This document shows positions 26,105 to 34,867 of a stretch of DNA of 64,000 nucleotides, piece after piece. Under the pieces are notes generated by a model. The model did no database searches. It had not been told where the DNA came from and saw only the letters and a program-made list of their open reading frames with translations. This DNA comes from Pseudophaeobacter sp965641885 (GTDB taxonomy: Bacteria; Pseudomonadota; Alphaproteobacteria; Rhodobacterales; Rhodobacteraceae), in NCBI GenBank assembly GCA_965641885.1, contig CBFFKJ010000002.1:62001-126000 (forward strand), read 5' to 3'. The position numbers and the translations under genes were made by a program. Within the stretch, counting starts at the first letter, position 1. Each line of letters starts with the position of its first letter.

Positions 26105-26955
26105 TGATTGCTGCGGGTCCCATAGAATCCAATCCTGACGGGTTCACCCTGACGGACCAGGATTTTGAAGCGATCGCTGATTTTGCTTACAAGCATTTCG
26201 GCCTGTCGATGTCGAGCAGCAAGAAGCCTCTGGTTTCTGCCCGGCTGGCGCGCCAGCTTAGACAGCAAAATGTCGTGAACTTCAAAGAGTATCTGGGACG
26301 ATTGAATGGCCCAAACAGTGATCAGGAGCGCAACAATCTGCTGTCGCTTCTGACCACCAATGTCACGCATTTCTTTCGCGAGCCGCATCATTTTGAAACC
26401 CTGCGCACCGATGTTCTGCCGCAGCTGATCGAAAAGGCGCGCAACGGTGGCCGGGTTCGGATTTGGTCTGCTGGCTGCTCAAAAGGACCAGAGCCGTTCA
26501 CAATGGCGATGATCATTCACAAAATGTGCCCGGACATTGGGCGCTTTGACTTCAAGATCCTGGGAACCGATATCGACCCGCAGGTAGTTCAATTTGCCAA
26601 AGCGGCAAAATATCCGCAGGAAGACATTGAGCAAATCCCGTCTGAGTACCGCAGCCTGGTACCCAAGATGGATGCCGACGGGCGCATGCCCGAAAACCTG
26701 AGATCTATGATCACTTTTGGGGTGCTGAATTTGATCGAGCCCTTCCCCTTCAAGGGAAAGTTCGACGCGATTTTCTGCCGCAACGTGGCCATCTATTTTG
26801 ACACACCAACCCAGCAAAAGGTCTGGCAAGCCTTTCAGCAAAACCTGAACCCCGGTGGATATCTCTTCATCGGTCACTCCGAACGCATGTCCGGGCCGGC
26901 CGAAGCAAAACTGAAGACATCCGGGATCACGACTTACATCAACACTCCCGCCTGA
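26104..26955 (+). CDS. cheR: Chemoreceptor methyltransferase CheR
   Basis: Transfers methyl groups from S-adenosylmethionine to receptor glutamates. The 283-residue protein has the N-terminal helical CheR domain (about 15-85, ending in TNVTHFFREPHHFE), the AdoMet-binding domain with IWSAGCSKGPEPFTMAMII and LGTDIDPQVV, and the C-terminal IFCRNVAIYFD and LFIGHSERM signatures. It can be recruited by the C-terminal LWQDF of the nearby receptor. It shares one base with cheW. Confidence 0.95.
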   Translation: MIAAGPIESNPDGFTLTDQDFEAIADFAYKHFGLSMSSSKKPLVSARLARQLRQQNVVNFKEYLGRLNGPNSDQERNNLLSLLTTNVTHFFREPHHFETLRTDVLPQLIEKARNGGRVRIWSAGCSKGPEPFTMAMIIHKMCPDIGRFDFKILGTDIDPQVVQFAKAAKYPQEDIEQIPSEYRSLVPKMDADGRMPENLRSMITFGVLNLIEPFPFKGKFDAIFCRNVAIYFDTPTQQKVWQAFQQNLNPGGYLFIGHSERMSGPAEAKLKTSGITTYINTPA

Positions 26956-27004
26956 GGCGACGCTCCATAAAGGAGCTGGAAAAGAGCAACACGAGGAAAA
27001 ATTC

Positions 27005-27391
27005 ATGAGCTTAAAAGACTCTCTACGCGTAATGGTCGTCGATGATATGTCCACTAGCCGCGGTATCATTACCCAGTGTCTGGACGAGCTTGGCATCAAG
27101 AACTACATGGTCGAGAACAACGGACAGTCTGCTTTTCAAAAGCTGACCACGACTCCAGTACACTTGGTGCTGTCGGACTATAACATGCCAGGCATGGATG
27201 GTCTGGGCCTGCTGCAGGCGGTACGGGGGAATCAAGCGACCCAACGTCTCGGCTTTATTCTGGTGACCGGCAAACCAACGCCAGAAATCATCGAGGTGGG
27301 CAAAAAGCTCGGATTGAACAATATCATCCGTAAGCCCTTCACAGTTGCGACCATGAAACAGGCGATCGAACAGGTCGTCGGGCGGCTGTAG
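27005..27391 (+). CDS. cheY: Chemotaxis response regulator CheY (second copy)
   Basis: A 128-residue receiver domain with Asp13-Asp14 in VVDDMST, phospho-Asp58 in LVLSDYNMPG, Thr in LVTGKPT and Lys in IIRKPFTV. It differs clearly from the first CheY. By position after cheR and before the CheT-like gene it corresponds to S. meliloti CheY2, the regulator that binds the flagellar motor; this is inferred. Its ATG follows a 49-nt gap containing AGGAAAAA. The next gene begins 2 nt after its stop. Confidence 0.94.
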   Translation: MSLKDSLRVMVVDDMSTSRGIITQCLDELGIKNYMVENNGQSAFQKLTTTPVHLVLSDYNMPGMDGLGLLQAVRGNQATQRLGFILVTGKPTPEIIEVGKKLGLNNIIRKPFTVATMKQAIEQVVGRL

Positions 27392-27393
27392 AA

Positions 27394-27717
27394 ATGGCAG
27401 AGCAGTTCAATACGATTTCCGGCCTTAGCGCTATTTCCGCGCGTGAAATGCGTCAGCTTTACTCTAAGGTCCAAACACTCGAAGACGTGGTCCACGACAT
27501 CTTTGACCGTGGCACCAAACCAAACCGGCAGGAGAACCAGCAGCTACAGGACTTCGATCTTGTCATGCAGACTCTTGCGGGGATGGCCGACTTCTATGAA
27601 AAAATAGAAGGGCAGGTCCTGGACTCAGGTAAAGCTGATGTTCATGCCGCGACCGAGTCGGTGACGCTGCAGAAACTGCGTGAACGGCTGCGTGAAATAG
27701 GAAGTTTCGTGACTTAG
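27394..27717 (+). CDS. cheT: CheT-like candidate CheY phosphatase
   Basis: A 107-residue, mostly helical protein with no classical domain. It contains Asp55-Leu-Val-Met-Gln59, the D-x-x-x-Q motif that CheZ uses to remove phosphate from CheY. S. meliloti CheT, a small protein encoded at the end of its che operon, carries the same motif and is reported to act in signal termination. This gene has the same size class, the same motif and the same last place, 2 nt after the second cheY. Phosphatase activity is inferred; the motif is short and could occur by chance. A strong terminator follows. Confidence 0.68.
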   Translation: MAEQFNTISGLSAISAREMRQLYSKVQTLEDVVHDIFDRGTKPNRQENQQLQDFDLVMQTLAGMADFYEKIEGQVLDSGKADVHAATESVTLQKLRERLREIGSFVT

Positions 27718-27759
27718 CAAAGCGTCCACGACGCTGATCTAATCCGCACCTTTTAGCCA

Positions 27760-27793
27760 AAGCCGCCTGAGCCCTGCGCCCAGGCGGCTTTTT
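27760..27793 (+). terminator. Rho-independent terminator of the che operon
   Basis: A 10-bp perfect stem, AAGCCGCCTG and CAGGCGGCTT, with an 11-nt loop, runs straight into TTT (27791-27793). It lies 42 nt after the cheT stop and before the next plus-strand gene, so it closes the cheS-cheT operon. Confidence 0.85.
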
Positions 27794-27862
27794 CGCTTTC
27801 TTTGCTGTGCCAGAACGCTAGATTACCAAGGAGCGTCACAAAATCTTATAATTGGTATTGGT

Positions 27863-29362
27863 ATGGCTGGGTTTTTCAAAGTACTGGCAGCAGCGGTCTG
27901 TCTATTCCTCCCCCAAATCGCCGAGGCGGCGCGGGACCGGATCGCTCTGGTCATCGGCATGGCAGACTATAAGTTCCTGCCGCCGCTGCAAAATACCCAC
28001 AACGATGCCAGTGGCATGGCGCAGACCCTCACGGGGATCGGCTTTGACGTCACCCTGTCTCTGGATGCCACTGCTGCGCAAATGACAGAACTGCTGGATG
28101 ACTTTGCCTTTCGTTCAGAAGTGGCAGATCTGGCGCTGGTCTATTTTGCCGGTCATGGCATCGAGGTGCAGGGGGAGAATTTCCTCATCCCGATTGATGC
28201 CAATGTCTCCAGCAACCGCGATGTTCAGCGTCAGTCCGCATCGCTGAAACAGCTGCTGGCGGCGGTGGATCGCGCCCGCAAGATGCGTATCGTCATTCTT
28301 GACAGTTGCCGCGACAATCCCCTTGGCGATGCGATCACTTTGGAAACCTCCGCGGCGGCACAAGCCTCTTCAGAAGAGACCCGGGGCGGTGGCGGCGGCA
28401 TGGCCGCAGCCGATCCCGATCGCGGAACCCTGGTTGCCTTTGCGGCCCGCGACGGCCAGGTCGCACTGGATGGCACCGGACAAAACAGCCCCTATGCCCA
28501 GGCCCTGATGCAGAAAATGGTACAGCCGAGCCTGGAAATCAGCCTGATGTTCCGCCAGGTCCGCGATCTGGTTTTGCAAAAAACCGGCAACCTGCAAGAG
28601 CCTCATACCTACGGCTCTCTCACTGGCGTTCCCTTTTACTTTTCCGGAGCAAACGACGCAGGCGATGCTGTGCTGCCGGCAGGCACCTCAGAGGCCTGGT
28701 CTGCGCTGCGGCCAGACCAAGAGGCGCAACTGCTGGCACTGGCGGACCTTGGCGACACCCGTTCGATGCTGGGTCTTGCCTATATGCGGCTGAACCCCGA
28801 TGCCGGACGATTTGACCCGGTGGCGGCGGTTGCCTTTTTGCAGCGTGCTGCCGATGCCGGCGCCCCGGAGGCACAGTTCGAGCTGGCCAAACTCTATGAA
28901 CGCGGCACCGGAATTGCGGCGGATCCACAAAAGGCGCTGCAGCTCTATCAGGCGGCGGCGCGGCAGAATTTTGCAGATGCCATCAATGATCTCGGGTTTT
29001 TGCACCATCAGGGCAGCCTTGGCCTGCCAGCGAACCCGCAAAAGGCCTACGGCTTCTTCCAGCGCGCCGCCGAGCTGCGCCATCCGCAGGCGCAATTCAA
29101 CTTTGCTGCGCTGATTGACGATGGTCTGGTGCCAGGACAAGGCCCCGAGGACGCGGCGGGCTTTCTCTATGCCGCGCTCCGCTCTGGCAGCGCGGATGTT
29201 TTAAACCTTTTGAGCGAGCGCCCCACGATGTTTACCCTGCAAACCCGCAGAGCGTTGCAAAACAAGCTGCGCGACAACAAGTTTTATCAGGGCTCGATTG
29301 ATGGCGATTTCGGGCCAGGCACCCAGCGCGGTATTCGCCGTGCCTATGGGCTTGAGGGGTAA
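27863..29362 (+). CDS. Exported caspase-like (C14) protein with Sel1 repeats and a peptidoglycan-binding-like C-terminus
   Basis: A 499-residue protein. Signal peptide about 1-22 (ending AEAA); caspase p20-like domain about 24-245 with the His98-Cys149 dyad in YFAGHGIE and ILDSCRDNP; three or more Sel1/TPR-like helical repeats about 290-450; and a C-terminal stretch (LRDNKFYQGSIDGDFGPGTQ) resembling a peptidoglycan-binding repeat. With export and Sel1 repeats it probably acts as a protease or scaffold in the periplasm. It lies at the edge of the T6SS locus beside a peptidoglycan peptidase, so a link to that machine, as effector or cell-wall factor, is possible but unproven. It has its own transcription unit after the che terminator. 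Confidence 0.82.
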   Translation: MAGFFKVLAAAVCLFLPQIAEAARDRIALVIGMADYKFLPPLQNTHNDASGMAQTLTGIGFDVTLSLDATAAQMTELLDDFAFRSEVADLALVYFAGHGIEVQGENFLIPIDANVSSNRDVQRQSASLKQLLAAVDRARKMRIVILDSCRDNPLGDAITLETSAAAQASSEETRGGGGGMAAADPDRGTLVAFAARDGQVALDGTGQNSPYAQALMQKMVQPSLEISLMFRQVRDLVLQKTGNLQEPHTYGSLTGVPFYFSGANDAGDAVLPAGTSEAWSALRPDQEAQLLALADLGDTRSMLGLAYMRLNPDAGRFDPVAAVAFLQRAADAGAPEAQFELAKLYERGTGIAADPQKALQLYQAAARQNFADAINDLGFLHHQGSLGLPANPQKAYGFFQRAAELRHPQAQFNFAALIDDGLVPGQGPEDAAGFLYAALRSGSADVLNLLSERPTMFTLQTRRALQNKLRDNKFYQGSIDGDFGPGTQRGIRRAYGLEG

Positions 29363-29412
29363 CAGCGACCGGCGGCAGCCCCCTGTTAGACACCTGTTAG
29401 GCGGCCTGCAGA

Positions 29413-30252
29413 TCAGAGCAGACCTTCAGAGACCCAGGCGTCCAGCTGGCGGCGGCTGATTTCAAAATGCATGCTGTCCTCACGACGAAACCCGGCGCCC
29501 CAGACCCAGCCTTCGGCAAAGAAGAAATCCGCCATAATGGTCAGGCCCAGCTGCGTTTTGCCATCGGTGAAGTTGTCCAGCTGACCATCAATATTGAGAT
29601 CAACAGCCAAGCCATAACTATGGGTGGACAGGGAATTGACCGTGCCTCTGATCCGACGCACGCAGAGGGCGCCAGCCGTGTTGATGCGATTATACAGATC
29701 CGGGTCGGCCTCGCGTATGTTCTCAAACACGACCTTCAGGCTTTCGATTGCCGGACGCAGCATGCTAACGCGGATTGGCCCGACCTGCTCTGTCACCAGT
29801 TTGTCCTTGAGATTGGGGTTGGTCATTGATTGACAGGTGTCATTCAGATCTTCACGCGGCCGACCCAGCCTCTCGGTCAGGTATTTGCCGCCTGTTACGC
29901 GCAGCCCCCGATTGACATTGACCCGATCCGCAATCAGCACAACCTGCGCATAGTCAAGATCCGCGCCTTCGGTCTGATCCCAGATCTCACGCTCCGCCTC
30001 TGCAGACGAGGCCTCCGGGGCCATCTGCCCTCCGGAGGACAGCGGCAAACGCGTCACCTCGGTTTGCAAATCCGACAGGCGCAGCTGCAAATCCTCGATC
30101 TGCTGGCGCAGCATCTCAATCTCGATCCGGGCCGTGGAATCAACCGCCGCACCCTGAAAATCGTCGTCAGAGAGCATCCATTTCAGGCCAATCCAGACCG
30201 CGGGCGCCAAAAGAAGCCCGAAACACAGTATAATCGCCGGTAAAACCCGCAT
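29413..30252 (-). CDS. Membrane-anchored M15-family peptidoglycan peptidase
   Basis: A 279-residue protein with an N-terminal membrane anchor (about 4-26), a coiled-coil-prone segment (about 43-70), and a C-terminal M15-type zinc peptidase domain. The ligands are His211 and Asp218 in STHSYGLAVDLN and His262 in EDSMHFEIS. Such enzymes cut peptide cross-links of peptidoglycan (D-Ala-D-Ala or L-Ala-D-Glu type; not decidable here). Several T6SS loci carry a wall-cutting enzyme that lets the trans-envelope complex insert (TagX is the known case); this gene next to an OmpA protein and ppkA may do the same. It is convergent with the caspase-like gene and divergent from the OmpA gene. Confidence 0.82.
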   Translation of the reverse strand: MRVLPAIILCFGLLLAPAVWIGLKWMLSDDDFQGAAVDSTARIEIEMLRQQIEDLQLRLSDLQTEVTRLPLSSGGQMAPEASSAEAEREIWDQTEGADLDYAQVVLIADRVNVNRGLRVTGGKYLTERLGRPREDLNDTCQSMTNPNLKDKLVTEQVGPIRVSMLRPAIESLKVVFENIREADPDLYNRINTAGALCVRRIRGTVNSLSTHSYGLAVDLNIDGQLDNFTDGKTQLGLTIMADFFFAEGWVWGAGFRREDSMHFEISRRQLDAWVSEGLL

Positions 30253-30427
30253 AACGCCCTCAAATCTATACAGGCCTATTCAAAGCAGAGAAGACGGGCG
30301 AGTAAAGCCTTTTGTCCAGTTTTGCTGCCGCAATCGGCACCCTGTTTCCACAGATCCAGCCCATTGGCAGAACCGTTCATGTGGTATAGAGTTTTCACAG
30401 GTCAATTTTCAGTTTAGGGGACAAATA

Positions 30428-31012
30428 ATGGTCCGCGTCAAATTTATCGCCGCGTTTGTGTTTTCTGCAGCTCTTATTCCTGCCTCTCTGACTTATGCTC
30501 AGGAGAGCACACAGGAATTGACAGTCGAAGAAATCACCAAAGCATTTCAAAAACAAAAAACACGCGGCTTGGTCATCGTACCCAGCGGCGTTGCTGCCGC
30601 AGCACCGCAGGCTTCCGATAGTCAGGAAGTCGCGACGGTAGCTGCTGCCACCGAGGAATACACCCCGGTAGAGCGGCAGGCACAGATCAACGTGCAAATC
30701 TCGTTTGACTTTGACAGCGCCGCGCTGCGCACCGATCAACAGCCAAAGCTGGCGAATATGTGTGCCTCGATGCAGGTGATGCAAGGCACGGTATTTCAGA
30801 TCATCGGCCATACCGACAGCTCTGGGTCAGCCCCGTATAATGAGCGGCTCTCGCTGTTGCGCGCCCAAGAAGTGCGGCGTCACCTGATCAGCACCTGCGG
30901 TGTTGAAGAAGGCATGCTCAAGGCCATCGGAATGGGTGAAACGGCGCCATACAATTCAAATGACCCACGCGCCGATGAAAACCGCCGGGTAGAATTCCAG
31001 GCCCTGGGCTGA
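30428..31012 (+). CDS. OmpA-family peptidoglycan-binding protein
   Basis: A 194-residue exported protein with a signal peptide (about 1-24, ending TYAQ), a short linker and a C-terminal OmpA-like domain (about 90-194). The domain has the peptidoglycan-contact features IIGHTDSSGSAPYN and DENRRVEFQAL. No beta-barrel is present, and there is no lipobox cysteine. T6SS clusters often encode such proteins, and since no TssJ lipoprotein is seen, it may help fix the membrane complex to the wall. It is divergent from the M15 peptidase gene and lies upstream of ppkA with a 177-bp gap. Confidence 0.8.
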   Translation: MVRVKFIAAFVFSAALIPASLTYAQESTQELTVEEITKAFQKQKTRGLVIVPSGVAAAAPQASDSQEVATVAAATEEYTPVERQAQINVQISFDFDSAALRTDQQPKLANMCASMQVMQGTVFQIIGHTDSSGSAPYNERLSLLRAQEVRRHLISTCGVEEGMLKAIGMGETAPYNSNDPRADENRRVEFQALG

Positions 31013-31189
31013 ACCGGTGCCCTTGAACACGGCCGATCATTGGCCCCAGCGTCAGGGCTGGCACGATCAGACGCGGTCCTATCGGGATTGCTGTCAGGGC
31101 CATAGCTATAGTGCCGCTTTGGCGGCCAAAATGGCCTTTGGCCGGGTTTTACAATTACACATACTGCACTTTCTCAAGGGTCCGGCGCG

Positions 31190-33358
31190 ATGATGAACTC
31201 CCGGCCCAGTGATCTGTTTCAGCCGGGCGATCTGCTGAACAATACCTACCGTATTGAGATGCTCTTGGGTCGTGGCGGCACCTCCGACGTCTACAAAGCG
31301 CGCTCGGAGATCTCTGGCAATCTGGTTGCCATCAAGGTTCTGAAGCAAGAACTCTCTGGCAACGAGGACTTTACCGTCCTGATGGCCCGCGAAGAAAATA
31401 TTCGCGAAATTCGCCATGACGCCGTGGTGCGCTATTCAGAGAACCACCGAACCCCAGACGGCCATATTTATCTGTTGATGGATTACATCGACGGCCCCGG
31501 TCTCGACAAAAAGCTAAAGCAGGGACCGATGCCTGCAGAGGATCTGCTGATCATCTGCCGTCGCGTCTCTGAGGGCCTGGTGGCCGCGCATGCCCGCAAT
31601 ATCGTGCACCGCGATCTTAGCCCTGACAATATCATCCTGCGGGATGGCGATCCTGCCCAGGCCGTTATCATTGATTTTGGCATCGCCAAAGACACCAACC
31701 CAGGTGCCGAAACCATTGTGGGCAATGAGTTCGCCGGAAAATACTCCTATGCCGCGCCGGAACAGATGGCAGGACAAACCGATGCCCGCGCCGATGTCTA
31801 TGCGCTCGGCGCGCTGCTTTTAGCCAATTTTCGCGGCGCCGCTCCCTCCCTCGGGGACAACCCGATGGAAGTGGTTGAAAACAAGCAAAAGCCACTGGAT
31901 ACCTCGGGGCTACCGCAGCCGTTCAAAAGAGTGATTGAACGGATGTGTGACCCTGATCCGAACTCAAGGCTTGCCAGCGCGGCGGATGTGCTGTCCTTTC
32001 TGGACAACCCCGACCCCGGCCCAGACACGCCCGACGAGTTGCCCCCCGCCGCGCCACCGGTTACCGAAGATGCAACCATCATCGTCCCCAGAGCCGCCAC
32101 GCCCAAATCAGCTCCTACAGCAAAACCTGCGACAGAGGCCGACAGTCCCCCCCGGCGCAAATCCCCGGTCGTTGCAGGCCTCGCGGCCCTTGCGCTTGCC
32201 GTTGCGATGATCGCAGGCTTTGTAGCCGGCGCATTTGATACTCTGCTCGGGCCAAACTATCCCGTGGCTGACCCCTTTACACTAATTGTGGAAAACCCAA
32301 AGGACGGCCCGGTCAGGGCCATCGGCAATATGCCCTCAGAGGACAGCAGGGACCAGTTGGCCGATCTGGTGGAGCAAGCCGATCTGACCCTGGCCAGCGG
32401 AGCCATATCAGACAGTTGGGGCGAAGATGTGCTGGCAACGATTGCGCCTTTGTCCACGCTGACCGAATGGCGCCTCGCCGTGAGCAACAACCAGGCCAGG
32501 GTGAGCGGCCTCACCGATGACGCTCTGTTGGCCACCAAGATCAACGCGCTGTTCAAAGACGGATTACCTGGAAATCTGGATGGGATTGCCGAAATCACCT
32601 ATCGTTTGCCAGTGCTGCCCATCTCTGAGGTCCGCGGTTTGGTCGGCAGCTTTGAGGAATGCGGCCCCCTAAAGGTAAAGCCGGGAACCGTTGGCGGTGG
32701 TTTTGGCCCCGATGACCCGATCGAAGTGAGCGGATTGCTTGCCGGAACCGAGACGCGCGTCAGGCTGTATGATGCCCTCAACAAGCTAGGCGGCGCGCGT
32801 GACATCGCGCTCAAAACCGAGACGCTTAATCCGGCGCTCTGCGTTGTTGAACGGGTTTTGCCCAAGGCCCCCGCCAGCAACATCGCTGTTGAGTTCCGGC
32901 TTGGAGGCAAAGACACGCCGAACCCGTCGGGGCGGTTTTTTGTTGGCGAAAACCCGGTGATTGATGTGCTGCTACCTGCGGAGGTTCAGACTGGGTTTCT
33001 CACCGTTTCGGTCCTGGATGTCTCTGGTAACGTCTTTCATTTGTTGCCCAATATCTCACGTCAGGACAATGCCGTCGCGGGTCTGCGCGCCAACAGGACC
33101 GGTCCTGTTCCAGTGCGCGTCGCCTATGATCTGGCCGAATCTGCGCAACATGGCGGGCTTGCCTTCAGGGTTGATGACAGCACCCTTGGCAAAAGTCGCA
33201 TTCTGGTCCTGCACTCGTCAGAGCCGCTGTTCGCGGGCCTGCGCCCGACCTCCGAAAGCGCCGTCGGCTTTGCCGAGGCCCTGAAGGAAAGCAGCGCCAA
33301 GGACATTGGCCTCATCCTGTCGCTGGACAGCAAAATTTTACTAACAGCAGAACCCTAA
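31190..33358 (+). CDS. ppkA: T6SS-associated Ser/Thr protein kinase (PpkA-like)
   Basis: A 722-residue transmembrane kinase. Kinase domain about 20-275: glycine loop LLGRGGTSDVYKA, Lys49 in VAIKVLK, catalytic HRDLSPDN (Asp142), DFG 162-164, and AAPEQ of the activation segment. A Pro-rich linker follows, then one membrane segment (VVAGLAALALAVAMIAGFVAGAF, about 325-347) and a roughly 370-residue periplasmic part of unknown fold, the presumed sensor. In the known threonine-phosphorylation pathway PpkA phosphorylates an FHA protein to trigger T6SS assembly and PppA reverses it; FHA, PppA and TagF genes are all present here. The tandem ATG at 31190/31193 leaves the start uncertain by one codon. 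It is convergent with pppA. Confidence 0.88.
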   Translation: MMNSRPSDLFQPGDLLNNTYRIEMLLGRGGTSDVYKARSEISGNLVAIKVLKQELSGNEDFTVLMAREENIREIRHDAVVRYSENHRTPDGHIYLLMDYIDGPGLDKKLKQGPMPAEDLLIICRRVSEGLVAAHARNIVHRDLSPDNIILRDGDPAQAVIIDFGIAKDTNPGAETIVGNEFAGKYSYAAPEQMAGQTDARADVYALGALLLANFRGAAPSLGDNPMEVVENKQKPLDTSGLPQPFKRVIERMCDPDPNSRLASAADVLSFLDNPDPGPDTPDELPPAAPPVTEDATIIVPRAATPKSAPTAKPATEADSPPRRKSPVVAGLAALALAVAMIAGFVAGAFDTLLGPNYPVADPFTLIVENPKDGPVRAIGNMPSEDSRDQLADLVEQADLTLASGAISDSWGEDVLATIAPLSTLTEWRLAVSNNQARVSGLTDDALLATKINALFKDGLPGNLDGIAEITYRLPVLPISEVRGLVGSFEECGPLKVKPGTVGGGFGPDDPIEVSGLLAGTETRVRLYDALNKLGGARDIALKTETLNPALCVVERVLPKAPASNIAVEFRLGGKDTPNPSGRFFVGENPVIDVLLPAEVQTGFLTVSVLDVSGNVFHLLPNISRQDNAVAGLRANRTGPVPVRVAYDLAESAQHGGLAFRVDDSTLGKSRILVLHSSEPLFAGLRPTSESAVGFAEALKESSAKDIGLILSLDSKILLTAEP

Positions 33359-33461
33359 CAGCAGGGTCCTGACTGCGGGCGATGCCGCAGGGTCCCATGG
33401 CGGCAGGCTCGATCTGAAAATCGGCCGTGGAACCTGCACCAAATTGGGCGGGACGGCCGGT

Positions 33462-34184
33462 CTAAAGAACGTCCACAATGATTTGCGTGATATTATCTGC
33501 GCCGCCGCCATTCAGGGCTATCTGCAACAATCGGTCCCCGACAGTTTCCAGCGGCGTGGTCGACAGAACCTCCTGCAGCATGGCAAAGGTGGCGTATTTC
33601 GTCAGCCCGTCAGAGCAGATCAGGAAGCGGTCGCCGGGCGCCACGTCACCGCGGATTTTATCGAGCTCAACCTCGTCTCCGACGCCAACGGCCCGGGTGA
33701 TGGCATTGGATTGAGGGTGTTGTTCCGCTTCGTCCCAGCTCATCTTGCCCGCCAGCACCAAGTCCGCCACAGCCGAATGGTCACAGGTCAAAAGCTCGAT
33801 CAGCCCGTCGCGGAGCCGGTAGATACGGCTATCGCCCGCCCAGATGCCAACGAAATGACCATTCGCCAAAATCAACGCAACCACAGTCGCCCCGATGGTG
33901 CCGCCGCCCCGCGCTTCGGCCTCAGCCTGAATGGCACGATGGGCGCCCTGAATGCGGTCGCGCACCCCGTGCATCTTGGCGGCAGGATCAAGCCCAAGCG
34001 GCAGGGTCGCCACCGCATCGACGATCAAAGCGCTGGCGTAGTCTCCGGCCTGATGCCCCCCCATGCCATCTGACACCAGCCAGATATCATGGTCCGGCAA
34101 GGCAAGCACCGCATCCTCATTCACCTTGCGCTTTAATCCCACATGGGTCTGCGCCACAAATCGATATGTCATCATTCCTGTCAT
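33462..34184 (-). CDS. pppA: PP2C-type Ser/Thr phosphatase (PppA-like)
   Basis: A metal-dependent phosphatase of about 240 residues with the PP2C motifs: KVNEDAV near the start, VSDGMGGHQAGD, IWAGDSRIYRL, and ICSDGLTKY near the C-terminus. It should counteract PpkA in the T6SS phosphorylation switch. ATG 34184 is chosen because it overlaps the tagF stop as ATGA, the usual coupling in this operon; the open frame reaches back to 34205. It is the last gene of the T6SS minus-strand array. Confidence 0.88.
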   Translation of the reverse strand: MTGMMTYRFVAQTHVGLKRKVNEDAVLALPDHDIWLVSDGMGGHQAGDYASALIVDAVATLPLGLDPAAKMHGVRDRIQGAHRAIQAEAEARGGGTIGATVVALILANGHFVGIWAGDSRIYRLRDGLIELLTCDHSAVADLVLAGKMSWDEAEQHPQSNAITRAVGVGDEVELDKIRGDVAPGDRFLICSDGLTKYATFAMLQEVLSTTPLETVGDRLLQIALNGGGADNITQIIVDVL

Positions 34185-34867
34185 ATGGGCTGTGACTCCC
34201 GCCAAATTGCTGCGCCAAGGTCAAACAATCCACAGCCCGGCCGCCCCAGCGGTAGATCGGCACAGACCATCATCCGGGGGCCACTGTCGAGATAGGCGCT
34301 CCAGAGGCTGCCGCCCGGGGAGTGCTGGGCCAAAAGAGCACCGGCCAAATGGGTTTCAACCGCAGAGCCATCGGTACCGCTGCCGGTCAGAACAAAGGTT
34401 GTCCCCTCGTGGCGCAGGGGCACTGCAGCCCGCAGATCCGGGACGTCCAAACCCTGCAAATCTGACCACAGCCGATCCTTGGACATGCCATTCTCAAGCG
34501 TCGAAAGGGCGATATCTTCGAGTTTTTCAAACAAAATGCGCTCGCGCAGATGATCCAGCGCGGGCGGCCCGGGCGTGTCCAGCTGCACCATCAGGGTCAA
34601 AGGAAAGCGGCGGCCGACGCGATCAACCGACGGCATCAGCACCCCCATGATTTTGGCCGGTCCCGCAAGGCCAGCCGCCAGCGTGAACCGCCACAACGGT
34701 GCGGACATATAATGCCTGTCAAATTCCGCACCATAAACGGTCTGTGCCTCGAGCATGAGCTGTTGCAACCAGCTGTCCCAGACGCGCACAAAGCCACCCG
34801 GCGCATTGAGGCGGAAAAAATCGCCAACATCCGGCATCTTGCCAAAGGCACCAAACCCGCTCCCCAT
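34181..34867 (-). CDS. tagF: T6SS-associated regulator TagF
   Basis: A 228-residue protein of the TagF/ImpM (SciT) family: N-terminal GSGFGAFGKMPDVGDFFRLN, then DSWLQQLM and the central LAAGLAGPAKIMGVLMPSVDRVGRRFPLTL are family landmarks. TagF acts after translation to hold the T6SS in check; in some species it is fused to PppA, and here the two genes are adjacent and overlap by 4 nt, which supports a joint role. Its start shares one base with the tssM stop. Confidence 0.9.
   Translation of the reverse strand: MGSGFGAFGKMPDVGDFFRLNAPGGFVRVWDSWLQQLMLEAQTVYGAEFDRHYMSAPLWRFTLAAGLAGPAKIMGVLMPSVDRVGRRFPLTLMVQLDTPGPPALDHLRERILFEKLEDIALSTLENGMSKDRLWSDLQGLDVPDLRAAVPLRHEGTTFVLTGSGTDGSAVETHLAGALLAQHSPGGSLWSAYLDSGPRMMVCADLPLGRPGCGLFDLGAAIWRESQPI

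Noticed and set aside
33359..33461. Terminator between ppkA and pppA
   Set aside because: A short CTGCGG/CCGCAG hairpin is present, but no T tract follows on either strand.
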